A stretch of DNA of 64,000 nucleotides from Lachnospiraceae bacterium (GTDB lineage Bacteria > Bacillota > Clostridia > Lachnospirales > Lachnospiraceae), in assembly GCA_910576335.1 (NCBI GenBank), contig CAJTIU010000014.1, forward strand, positions 1-64,000, given 5' to 3'. Shown piece after piece: positions 28,243 through 36,765 of the stretch. The first letter of the stretch is position 1; the number at the start of each line of letters is the position of its first letter. Both the position numbers and the translations under genes were made by a program. The notes beneath the pieces were generated by a model. That model was not told where the DNA came from. It saw only the letters and a list, made by a program, of their open reading frames with translations, and ran no database searches.

Positions 28243-30180
28243 ATGAAAAAATTTTTAGGAACAATAATCACAGTTTTAATTGTTTTCTCAATAGTATCCT
28301 GCATATGGGAAAAATACCGTACATCAATTATAATAGCTATAGTCTTTCTTCTAATTATTGCTATTGGGTATGCTATATATCATTCATCAACACATACTGG
28401 AGAACTCTTCTCCAACTCAAAATCTTCTAATGCAGTAATAAAGCAAGAAGAAAAAAATGAAACAATAAAGACCCATATGACTACTTTGTTGGAAAGTGCT
28501 GAATTAATAAATACTTCAAACATACTTGGAACTGTAGTTAATCGTTACAGAATGTGCCTTAATGCGATTGACAGCTTAAGTATATACTCTAATGAAGAAA
28601 TTGAGTCTACAGGCTACAAACTTAAGCAATCTTTGGCAGATACCAGGCATTTTATACAGCAAAACAAAGTTTCCATTTTTAACCAGGCCATTGAACGTAA
28701 TTTGACTTCTGAAATAGACTCTTTAAAAACTTCAGATAAAAAATTGCAAAAATTAGAAATACTATACCATAACATGAAAACGGAACAACTTCTTGAGCCT
28801 GAAAATCTTTCCTTTTTAAAAAAATCATACGATAAACTTTTGAAAGAAATAACGGATAGCCAGTTAAAAGGGATTTCCCAGGAAGTTTTTGATTTACTTT
28901 GGTTTGGAGATGGAATATATAAAAATTATACTCCACCAGTAAAAAAAGATCCCAAAGTCGATACTCCGCAGGCCTCTGCTGTTATTGTAGTAACATTTCC
29001 TTCACGTACTTATGAAGAGCCGAGTGCCATTTATATGGAATTACCTATATCCAGAGTTACAGATAAAATAGTGGAGAACCCACCCTACTATCCCGCATAT
29101 AATGAACTTTCTCCAGAACAACGTGGAAAATATTGGGAATTTTTATCTAACCCATTTTTACCACAAAATGATGTTGGGTATGCCTTCTTGTATTATTACG
29201 GACTGGAACGACATATGATTTCCCCAAACTTTGATAAAGCCTTTGATATGATTATAAAACTTCGTTCCTGCTATAATAATAAGTCATTCCAATTTTATAC
29301 AGCCAATGCAATTATATTGACTAGCATTACAAGAAACCGTACTGATTTAATAAAAAAATTACTTGAATCTAGCAACAAAAACGATTGCTCATCCATACCC
29401 ATAGAATATTTATTACTTTTGAAATATAAGTTTAATATTCCATTAACTATATCTGAAATCATTAAGAATCATCGGCATTTTGGATATTCCAATGACCGAT
29501 ATATTAAAATTGAACCCAAGCTATTTTACAATACTCTTTCAGAATTTATGATTCGGGATTACCAATCAGATTCCATAAATCTAAATCAGTATTTTCCTAT
29601 GGACATTGAATCACTGCCCTTAGAACAACGACGGATGTTTGCAAATATCTCTTTGGAGAATTATAAAGCCCCTATCCAGGTTTTTGATAATCCAGTGTTG
29701 CATGAAAAAATTCAAAATCTACTAAACGATACTCATGATTTAGTCAAAAGTCGTTTACGCTATGGAAATCAAATTACATTGGAAGAAATACGTCACACCA
29801 CAGAGAACCGCAAACCAATTAGAAAAAAATCATTTAAAAATATGAGTGGACATGATTTCGAAAAATATTGTGCCGAATTATTGTCTTTAAATGGATTTTC
29901 CTCTATAAATGTTACGCGGGATAGCGGAGATCAAGGAATTGATATAATCGCACACAAAGGTAACATTAAGTATGGCATCCAGTGTAAGCTGTACTCTAAC
30001 CGTGTTGGGAATTCCGCAGTGCAGGAAGCATACTCTGGAAAGGACTTTTATAAATGCCAAATAGGTGCAGTTCTGACGAATAATTATTTTACTGAATCTG
30101 CCAGGGAATTGGCCACTGCTCTTGGGGTGGTCTTATGGGATGGAGATTATTTACAAGAGCTCCAACAGAAAGCCAGGTAG
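28243..30180 (+). CDS. Membrane-anchored TerB_N-Mrr restriction nuclease (645 aa)
   Basis: Two N-terminal membrane helices (about 4-21 and 29-46), a helical middle, a TerB_N-like segment around 245-330 (YMELPISRVTDKI, NELSPEQRGKYWEFLSNPFL), and a C-terminal Mrr-type PD-(D/E)xK nuclease: E540, D567 (DQGIDIIAHKG) and Q580-x-K582 (IQCKLY). The catalytic residues look intact. Likely a prophage-borne defence protein that cuts foreign DNA at the membrane; GGAG precedes the ATG. AT-richer than the early operon, a sign of separate origin. Confidence 0.8.
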   Translation: MKKFLGTIITVLIVFSIVSCIWEKYRTSIIIAIVFLLIIAIGYAIYHSSTHTGELFSNSKSSNAVIKQEEKNETIKTHMTTLLESAELINTSNILGTVVNRYRMCLNAIDSLSIYSNEEIESTGYKLKQSLADTRHFIQQNKVSIFNQAIERNLTSEIDSLKTSDKKLQKLEILYHNMKTEQLLEPENLSFLKKSYDKLLKEITDSQLKGISQEVFDLLWFGDGIYKNYTPPVKKDPKVDTPQASAVIVVTFPSRTYEEPSAIYMELPISRVTDKIVENPPYYPAYNELSPEQRGKYWEFLSNPFLPQNDVGYAFLYYYGLERHMISPNFDKAFDMIIKLRSCYNNKSFQFYTANAIILTSITRNRTDLIKKLLESSNKNDCSSIPIEYLLLLKYKFNIPLTISEIIKNHRHFGYSNDRYIKIEPKLFYNTLSEFMIRDYQSDSINLNQYFPMDIESLPLEQRRMFANISLENYKAPIQVFDNPVLHEKIQNLLNDTHDLVKSRLRYGNQITLEEIRHTTENRKPIRKKSFKNMSGHDFEKYCAELLSLNGFSSINVTRDSGDQGIDIIAHKGNIKYGIQCKLYSNRVGNSAVQEAYSGKDFYKCQIGAVLTNNYFTESARELATALGVVLWDGDYLQELQQKAR

Positions 30181-30205
30181 CCTTTCCACTTAGAGGCTGA
30201 TCACT

Positions 30206-30417
30206 ATGGAATACAAGTCCAAATATGGAACCGGTACTTGCATTGATAATTATATCGTTTATTCCGAGCCATACCTTGGCGTACTGGAATTGACATGATG
30301 AAACCGCTACGGCGCTTATGTGTCCGGGAATTCCAAGGAGATGGATACGGAAATTACGGGATTTCCGAATACGATAATATTGTATGTATGGGGAAAGTTA
30401 TTGGTAAGTACAGGTAA
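30206..30417 (+). pseudogene. Short remnants of a lost gene
   Basis: A 30-codon ORF (MEYKSKYGTGTCIDNYIVYS) is followed in another frame by SEYDNIVCMGKVIGKYR. The second piece resembles the end of S24/LexA-type phage repressors. Frames are broken, so nothing functional is expected. The rest of 30181-30520 holds no gene. Confidence 0.3.
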
Positions 30418-30524
30418 TTATAGTGCCCCGGATGACAGGAACGGACAAGAAGAATCGGAAATATAAGGATTTTATATTAAACGGTAAAGCCAAAAAATTA
30501 AATATAATTGAAAAATTTGAATAC

Positions 30525-30627
30525 TTGACATTTATCTCGGATATGCTATAATATAGCTAATTAGCGAAATGACTGCTGTGCGGTCACAAAGAAGCCTTGA
30601 GATTTTGTCTCGGGCTTTCTTTGTTTT
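30525..30627 (+). promoter_or_regulatory. Promoter followed by a terminator: short RNA or leader of Uma2
   Basis: TTGACA (30525-30530), 16 bases and TATAAT (30547-30552). About 30 bases after the start, an extended hairpin ACAAAGAA-GCC...TCTCGGGC-TTTCTTTGT (30586-30623) ends in TTTT. It either makes an about 65-nt RNA or attenuates the Uma2 gene 50 bases downstream. Confidence 0.6.
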
Positions 30628-30677
30628 AGAGGGTAAAATAAATGTAAGATTATACAAACAGGAAAGGACGTGACCAC

Positions 30678-31223
30678 ATGCCAATGCCACAGGAACGCAT
30701 TTATACATCAGAAGACTACTGGAACCTTCCCGAAGGACAGCGGGCGGAGCTGATAGACGGGAAGCTGTATGCCATGGCTCCGCCCAACCGGATACATCAG
30801 AAATTAGTCAGCCGCTTAACACAGACCATAGGTTCATTCATAGATTCTAACAAGGGTACTTGTGAAGTTTATCCCGCCCCATTCGCCGTTAATCTGAACA
30901 TGAATGACAAGATATGGGTAGAACCGGACATTTCTGTTATCTGCGATAAAGATAAGCTGTCAGACCGCGGATGTGAAGGAGCGCCAGACTGGATTATTGA
31001 AATAGTCTCCCCTGGTAATCCTAAGAATGATTATACGATCAAATTATTCAAATACCGAACTGCAGGCGTCCGGGAATACTGGATAGTAAATCCAATGAAA
31101 AAGGTTGTCCAGGTCTATATTTTTGAAGGCATGGAAGATTCAGATGTGTATTCCTTTGATGAAGAGATTCCCGTCCATATATTTGAGGGTCTGACTGTTA
31201 AGATTTCTGATTTACTACAATAA
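30678..31223 (+). CDS. Uma2-family (DUF820) endonuclease-like protein (181 aa)
   Basis: Typical opening YTSEDYWNLPEGQRAELIDGKLYAMAPP, then VNLNMNDKIWVEPDISVIC, APDWIIEIVSPGNPKNDYTIKLFKYRTAGVREYWIVNP. The E..PD..EIVSP...K pattern is the PD-(D/E)xK core of Uma2 proteins. The family is abundant but poorly understood, linked to DNA cleavage. It lies just before the integrase. Confidence 0.85.
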   Translation: MPMPQERIYTSEDYWNLPEGQRAELIDGKLYAMAPPNRIHQKLVSRLTQTIGSFIDSNKGTCEVYPAPFAVNLNMNDKIWVEPDISVICDKDKLSDRGCEGAPDWIIEIVSPGNPKNDYTIKLFKYRTAGVREYWIVNPMKKVVQVYIFEGMEDSDVYSFDEEIPVHIFEGLTVKISDLLQ

Positions 31224-31272
31224 AAACCCGCAGGCTGTTATTTTTATACTCATTTACAAGGAGGATGATATC

Positions 31273-32391
31273 ATGTGGAGTGAATCGCTGCCAAGTGGCA
31301 AAGTAAAATTCGTGGAGCGATACGAGAACCCTCTCACCGGGCAGCTCAAAAAAGTATCCATCACCCTGGACAGGGACACTGCCAGTACGAGAAAACAGGC
31401 CCGCAAGGCTCTTGACATGAAGATTGAGGAAAACCTGCGCAAGCTGTCCTCCACCGTGCGGAAGGAAGAGCTCCGGCTGTCCGATCTTGTGGAGCTGTAC
31501 CGAAAAGACCAGGAGACCACCGTATCCCGGTCAACCTATCAGCGTAATTATTTTGCCACCAAATCCCTGATGCGGATTCTCGGTCCCGATACCCTTGTGG
31601 ACAGGCTGACTGCAGGGTATGTACGGGAGCGGCTGGCCGGACTGGACGAGAAGCCCGGAACCACGAATGAACGGATCACCCGTCTGAAGGCCCTCATACG
31701 CTGGGGATACGAAAATGACTACCTGGATGACATCCGCTGGATTGACAAGATCAAAAAATTCAAAGATGAGGAAAAGAAACAGAAGCTGAACGAAAAATAT
31801 CTTGAAGGGAGCGAGCTGAAAGAACTTCTTTCACACATGTCGGTTGACAAGTGGAGGTTCCTTACAGAACTTACCGCCCTGTCCGGCCTCCGGATTGGCG
31901 AAGCCATTGCACTTGACACGTCAGACGTAAATATAAAAACCAGGCTCATTACCGTAACCAAAACATATGATCCGGTAAACCGGGTGGTCACGTCTCCCAA
32001 AACCATTACATCCAACAGGGAGATTTACATGCAGGACGAGCTGCTGCTCCTCTGCAAAAGCATACACCTCTTCATGAAGAAGGAGCGCCTTGCCATGGGA
32101 TACCAGTCAGACATATTTATCAGTAATGTGAACGGCGGTTACATGAACTACTATTCTTACAATAAATATCTTGGAGAAATATCCGAGAGATTATTCTGCA
32201 AGCCGGTCACAACGCACTTTATGAGGCATACCCATGTAGCCCTCATGGCAGAGCACGGCGTTCCCCTTGACGTAATCTCCCGCCGCCTGGGGCATGCGGA
32301 CAACAAGGTAACCAGGGACATCTACTTCCATGTCACAGAGAACATGAAGGAAAAAGACCATCAGGCAGTATCCGGAATCCACATTTTATAA
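31273..32391 (+). CDS. Phage tyrosine integrase (372 aa)
   Basis: Arm-binding N-terminus, SAM-like core-binding domain (about 75-160) and catalytic domain with R (SGLRIGEA), H315-x-x-R318 (HFMRH), H341 (RRLGHAD) and Y351 (IYFHV). AAGGAGG precedes the ATG. It catalyses prophage integration and excision, and marks the right end of the prophage. Confidence 0.93.
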   Translation: MWSESLPSGKVKFVERYENPLTGQLKKVSITLDRDTASTRKQARKALDMKIEENLRKLSSTVRKEELRLSDLVELYRKDQETTVSRSTYQRNYFATKSLMRILGPDTLVDRLTAGYVRERLAGLDEKPGTTNERITRLKALIRWGYENDYLDDIRWIDKIKKFKDEEKKQKLNEKYLEGSELKELLSHMSVDKWRFLTELTALSGLRIGEAIALDTSDVNIKTRLITVTKTYDPVNRVVTSPKTITSNREIYMQDELLLLCKSIHLFMKKERLAMGYQSDIFISNVNGGYMNYYSYNKYLGEISERLFCKPVTTHFMRHTHVALMAEHGVPLDVISRRLGHADNKVTRDIYFHVTENMKEKDHQAVSGIHIL

Positions 32392-32430
32392 GGGGCAAAA
32401 AAGGGGCAGAAGGGGCATGAAAGGGGGATT
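32391..32430. repeat. Repeated AGGGGCA motif, possible integrase arm sites
   Basis: Three AGGGGCA units (and a fourth AGGGGG) occur within 40 bases right after the integrase. Such repeats commonly flank phage att sites and bind the integrase arm domain. The att core itself cannot be identified without the other prophage end. Confidence 0.4.
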
Positions 32431-32459
32431 ATTTCAATATAAAATATTATAAACACACA

Positions 32460-32491
32460 CGGGAAAATGGCTTAAAATCAGCATTTTCCCG
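32460..32491. terminator. Hairpin after the integrase
   Basis: CGGGAAAATG pairs with CATTTTCCCG across a 12-base loop. It probably ends the integrase transcript although the T-run is weak. Confidence 0.5.
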
Positions 32492-32565
32492 GATAAACTT
32501 AATAATATTCCATCTGTACAAAGTCCCATCTTCCGCAGTGGTTAAAAGTGTGGGAAATCTTGATT

Positions 32566-32772
32566 TTATTGAGGTTTCCCCATTTTTGTTTTTGAATGGC
32601 GAGAAATATCATACCCATTCCTAAGACAAATATTATTTTCATCAACATAATAGGTTTTACTTCCTGCCCATCTATTTTTACAGAGGAATCCGTAAAATCA
32701 TTTGTCCGTAAAGCATGCTTGCCATATCTTACAGAATTGTTCGTGTTGTTCTAAAATTTCTTTATTCTTCAT
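32566..32772 (-). pseudogene. Short reading frame with an internal UGA
   Basis: MKNKEILEQHEQFCKIWQAC plus four residues, then UGA (codon 25), then 43 more open codons. Its ATG overlaps the stop of the upstream fragment (ATGA), so it was once a coupled gene. No family recognised. Probably a nonsense-mutated remnant. Confidence 0.35.
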
Positions 32773-33030
32773 AATTTCATTTTTTCCAACACATCAGCTA
32801 AATTTATTATCCCATGCTTAACAGCCTCTTCAAAGGCCAGTTTATTTTTTAAAAAAGTACCGCCAGACCGCTATAATTAACATCACTATGATATTTTGCA
32901 TTGATACATTTCTCTAATTTCCGAAATTGGGCACTGTATTGATTCAAAGTTGACTGGCTACAGCTCTCTATTTTTGAGTTTAAAAAGCCTTGTATATGCT
33001 TTGCTTGTATCTCGCTCACTTTATGTACCT
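32769..33030 (-). pseudogene. Recombinase-like fragment with frameshift
   Basis: Reads KVSEIQAKHIQGFLNSKIES, then QSTLNQYSAQFRKLEKCINA, like the core-binding domain of tyrosine recombinases, then shifts frame in an A/T run before LAFEEAVKHGIINLADVLEK. It is fused to the truncated recombinase at 33031. Broken mobile-element DNA. Confidence 0.45.
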
Positions 33031-33564
33031 CTAGTCGAGATTCCGCTGGGAAAGGATCGTATATCTGTCGATGCGGCCTTTTGTTTCCCGGACATGAATG
33101 GTCATGTTAGTACGGGAAATATCATCATAGTGCAAATGGACAGTCTCAGATACACGCAGCCCGGAAGAACACATGGTAGCGATGATCGCCTTATGCTTAA
33201 GGTTATCAGTCGCTTCAATGACAGCATTGATCTCCTGTGGCGTAAGCACAGTTGGAAGATTCCGCTCACGCTTCATGAAAGGGACTTCCTCGTCATCCCA
33301 GGTAATCTTTAGGACTCTTTTGTAGAGAAACTTGATAGAGGAACGATAGTGATTATGAGTTTCAGGGGATCTGCCCTCCAGACGTTTCATGGTAAGAAAG
33401 GCATCTGCATCCTCAAGCGTGAGGTCAGTAACAGGCTTATTGGTGCAGCGCAGGAAATAGCTGACATCACTGCAATACAGTTGAATTGTTCGTTGTCTAA
33501 GATTGTGTTTTTCCGCAGCTTGGCGGATGGATTCAAAAAAATCTTCGTACATAAAAACCTCCAT
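33031..33564 (-). pseudogene. Truncated XerC/D-like tyrosine recombinase (177 aa)
   Basis: Core-binding domain (LRQRTIQLYCSDVSYFL) and the start of the catalytic domain with the first Arg (CSSGLRVSETVHLHY) are present, but the protein ends at YTILSQRNLD, before HxxR and the tyrosine. It cannot recombine DNA. Probably left by an element that inserted next to the prophage site. Confidence 0.7.
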
Positions 33565-33837
33565 GATAAGTAGTATTGAGTGTTTAAAGTGACATCTACT
33601 TACCAGGGAGGTGCATTGGCATCATAATTCCGGTTGCGGAAGACACCAAAAAATGTTATTGTATTCATAGGCAGCGGAGGTCTCCGTATTTGATTGTTTT
33701 GTGTGGTAACTTAACAATACCGTATTGCGGAAGATTTTTCCACTGCTTTTATTTAGAGGAACGTAAAAACTGCGCCACAGCCCTGGCAGGCATCGCGAGG
33801 CGATTTTGTTCAATCAAAATTTCCGGAGACAATAAAT
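33565..33837. other. Non-coding gap
   Basis: No ORF of substance, tRNA or clear promoter is seen. It may hold the end of the element that carried the broken recombinase. Confidence 0.4.
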
Positions 33838-34455
33838 GTGTTACAAAAACTTAAAGAAAAAGGATATACAATGGCAGCATTGACGGATTTACCCAGTGCA
33901 ATGCCTGATGAAATTTTTAGGCGAGACATCTCAGAACTTTTGGGCTATTTTGATTACTACGTTTCGTCTACTGTTGCAGGATATAGGAAGCCAAACTGTA
34001 AGGCCTATAACCCTGCGTTCCGCGCTCACATCTCATCAAAAGGGAAGCTGCCTGTCCCTGTCGGCTATTATCTTATGATAAAGCCTGGCAATCAATCCTT
34101 TTTAGTCGGCGGCCTGTTTGCAGATATGTTCAAGGATGCGACAACGATGGTACAGGATTATATCACCAAAAATAGTGGAGAATGGGAAAAGACTATCCAC
34201 GAGCCGGATTTTGAAAAGTATTTCACTGTACAGGGAACAGCATTAAAAAGAGTTCCCGCGGGATATGAGAAAGAACACCCCCAGGCAGATTATCTAAAAT
34301 TCAAGAGCTGGTATGCGGAATATCCGTTAAGAGACGAAGACGTGATTGATGCAGAAGTATTTCCTGTAAAAGCAGCGGAGTTTTTCCGGATCATGAAACC
34401 TTTTAACGACTATTTAAACAAGGCGCTTGCAGATTTCCAAATGCCGGCAAGATAA
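33838..34455 (+). pseudogene. Chimera of a HAD hydrolase and a DUF2461 protein (205 aa)
   Basis: Residues 1-53 (MLQKLKEKGYTMAALTDLPS, FDYYVSSTVAGYRKPN) are the middle of a HAD phosphatase. From residue 54 (KAYNPAFRAHISSKGKLPVP, YYLMIKPGNQSFLVGGLFAD) the protein is the C-terminal two thirds of DUF2461. Neither part is complete and the start is a GTG without a good Shine-Dalgarno. A deletion must have joined two genes. Confidence 0.7.
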
Positions 34456-34469
34456 AGGAATGTACGTTC

Positions 34470-34605
34470 ACCTTGTTCACAGTAACCTTCGCAAATCCAT
34501 TTAAAATTCGCTTCGCGAATGGGATTTGCTCACACCTGAATCATTTTCTTACAGGTCTGCGCAGTAAATGCGCAGACCTGTAAACAGTAGTCAACTATTA
34601 TACCC
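34470..34605 (+). repeat. Dispersed structured repeat, copy A
   Basis: Hairpin 1 (34492-34528) has arms CAAATCCATT / AATGGGATTTG around a nested ATTCGC/GCGAAT. The linker CCTGAATCATTTTCTTAC follows. Hairpin 2 (34551-34581) has a perfect 13-pair stem with loop GTAAA. It lies at the broken end of the ABC ATPase gene, which runs into it. Confidence 0.7.
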
Positions 34606-34926
34606 CATGTATTCACAGTGGAGCTTAAGATTGTCCCGCCCGCTCATGTGTTCATAAAATGTGGGGAACTCAATGACGCTTCCCATCCGCCCCAACACGT
34701 CATACGAGTTATTTCCCAGAGCTTTTCCAAAAAGCTCAACGGTTCCTTCCGTCGGTTTCCACAGATTGGTGATCATCTTCATCACCGTAGTTTTTCCGGC
34801 TCCGTTGGGTCCTAAGAATCCATAGATTTCCCCTTTTTTCACATGGATATTCACATCTCTTACCAGCTCTTTGCCACCGATTTTTTTCGTAAGATGGTTT
34901 GTTTGTAAGATATAAGACATATTCAC
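34591..34926 (-). pseudogene. Truncated ABC transporter ATPase (111 aa)
   Basis: Walker A GPNGAGKTT and the Q-loop region are present (LTKKIGGKELVRDVNIHVKK, FTFYEHMSG-like segment), as in bacitracin/lantibiotic export ATPases. The protein stops before the signature and Walker B, inside repeat copy A. The permease is also missing. It followed the kinase gene in an original RR-HK-ABC operon. Confidence 0.75.
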
Positions 34927-35121
34927 TGCCTCCTTTTTCTTTACTCCTGCGCTGCTTTTTGCGCATACAGGTATACCCGAAGGGTATTTCTTTGTTTCTG
35001 AATACCATTATAAAGGTATTGGTTTCCAAAACTCTTGACCAATTCTTACGAATTTCTTTCGCTATTACTATTTATGCTATCTGAGCATAACGGAATGTCC
35101 GCAAGGTGTTTCGCGATGCAT

Positions 35122-36060
35122 TCAGTAATTTATTTTTTTGAGTCTGAGCGTGAATGTGGTTTTGATGCCTGTCATGCTGTATGCCAAAAGATCACCGCCA
35201 AGCGCGGCGGCAAGATTCTTCGCAATGGTAAGCCCCAGGCCGTTCCCCTGAACCTCACGGTTTCTAGAATCCTCCATGGTATACAGCCGTTCAAAGATAC
35301 GGTCCGCAAACTCCTTTTCTATTCCTTTCCCCTTATCCGTCACATCAATAGATACGCTGCCTTGCTCCTCGCGCAAAAATATCCCAAGATACTTTCCTTC
35401 GCCGCCATATCTGACCGCGTTAGACAACAGATTAAACAGAATCCTCTCCAATGCATTTTTCTCGCCCTGGACATAAACCGCCCTCTCAGGTATGGATATC
35501 TCCACTTCAAACTCTTTCTGCAATAAAATCTCATAGAAACCAAGGGCGCTTTCCCTGCATATTTCGCTTATATTGATTTTGGAAAGAGGGATATCTGCGT
35601 CTCCCGCTTCAAGCTTTGCCAGCGTGAAGAACTGAGTAATCAGATCCATCACCTGTTTTGCTTTCGTTTCCACTTTCTTCAGCATTTCGTTATCAGCGTC
35701 AGCAAGCCACATGATTTCCAGATATCCCAGTATCACCGTCAGGGGCGTTTTGATATCATGGGATATATTCGCCAGCATTTTTTTAGAAGAAAGCTCGCCC
35801 CTCTTAAATTCGGCTTTTATCCTTTGCCGGTCAACCAGCAAGCGGTTGATCTCGCCCGCAAGTTCCATCAGGGCTGGGCTGTCTGTAAATACCATTACTT
35901 TTTCATCACTGTCAGACCCGGAAATCTCCTCTAATTTCCGGCTGATCTGCCCTAATTTTGCCTGGATCCCTTTTCTGAATACAAACCGCTGGTATAGAAT
36001 GACAAAAACCAACGCAGCGATTACAAGCAAAAGAAAAAAGAGAATTGTCTGGCTACTCAT
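35122..36060 (-). CDS. Sensor histidine kinase (312 aa)
   Basis: One membrane helix (about 5-24), no extracellular loop, then HisKA with H in NISHDIKTPLTV and HATPase with N-box LLSNAVRYG, DKGKGI and NGLGLTIA. Start at 36060 has AGGTGA upstream and overlaps the regulator's stop. It resembles kinases that sense antibiotics through a partner ABC transporter, here broken. Intact but probably without a functional regulator. Confidence 0.75.
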   Translation of the reverse strand: MSSQTILFFLLLVIAALVFVILYQRFVFRKGIQAKLGQISRKLEEISGSDSDEKVMVFTDSPALMELAGEINRLLVDRQRIKAEFKRGELSSKKMLANISHDIKTPLTVILGYLEIMWLADADNEMLKKVETKAKQVMDLITQFFTLAKLEAGDADIPLSKINISEICRESALGFYEILLQKEFEVEISIPERAVYVQGEKNALERILFNLLSNAVRYGGEGKYLGIFLREEQGSVSIDVTDKGKGIEKEFADRIFERLYTMEDSRNREVQGNGLGLTIAKNLAAALGGDLLAYSMTGIKTTFTLRLKKINY

Positions 36061-36724
36061 GCCAAAAATCACCTGCCTTATATCCAATCCCCCAGACGGT
36101 AATGATGTATTTTGGCTCTCGGGGATTGTCCTCTATTTTCGTCCTCAGCCTGCTGATATGGACATTCACGGCATTTTCATCCCCCAGGTATGCGTCGTTC
36201 CAGACAAGGGAATAGATCTGTTCCTTTGTGTATACTTTCTTTGAATTCTGCAGCAGTAATTTCAAGATTTCAAACTCTTTTGCCGTAAGCTCAATCTCTT
36301 TTCCTTCCTTTTTTACGGTGTAATCATCTAGATTCATAATCAGGGGCCCCTTTTGCAAGAACCGGCTTCCGCGTGGAAACTCCCGCAGCATACTGGGTCG
36401 TCCTTCTGATATTGGCTTTTATCCTCGCCAGCACTTCCGTAACGGAAAAGGGTTTTGTAATATAATCGTCTGCCCCCAGTCCAAGCCCCAGAGTTTTGTC
36501 GGAATCCGTGTCTTTCGCCGATATGATGATAATGGGAACCGTACTGGATTCCCTGATTTCTCTCATAACCTCCATGCCGTTCTTTTTCGGTATCATTAAG
36601 TCCAATAGTACCAGGACAAAATTATCGGAAAAGAACTTCCCGCAGGCGCTTTCCCCGTCTGACGCAGCCCCTCTTTCATTACCATCCAATACATCTCTTT
36701 TCTCCGGATGCCAATTTTATGCAT
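36053..36724 (-). pseudogene. Response regulator, N-truncated and frameshifted
   Basis: The receiver part reads ASDGESACGKFF, FVLVLLDLMIPKKNGMEVMR, with the phospho-Asp, but the first about 35 residues are deleted after MHKI. After RRTTQYAAGVSTRKPVLAKG the frame shifts at a GGGGCCCC run; the other frame continues with a complete OmpR-type winged helix (LTAKEFEILKLLLQNSKKVY). A single indel separates the halves; if it were a sequencing error, the N-terminal deletion would remain. Confidence 0.75.
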
Positions 36725-36765
36725 GATCTTGCTTTTCTATTCCTCCCTTTACCTGAGCGCCCAAT

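Noticed and set aside
32566-32772. Selenoprotein with UGA at codon 25
   Set aside because: No Cys next to the UGA, no recognised family, neighbouring frames are broken; a nonsense mutation in a remnant is more likely.
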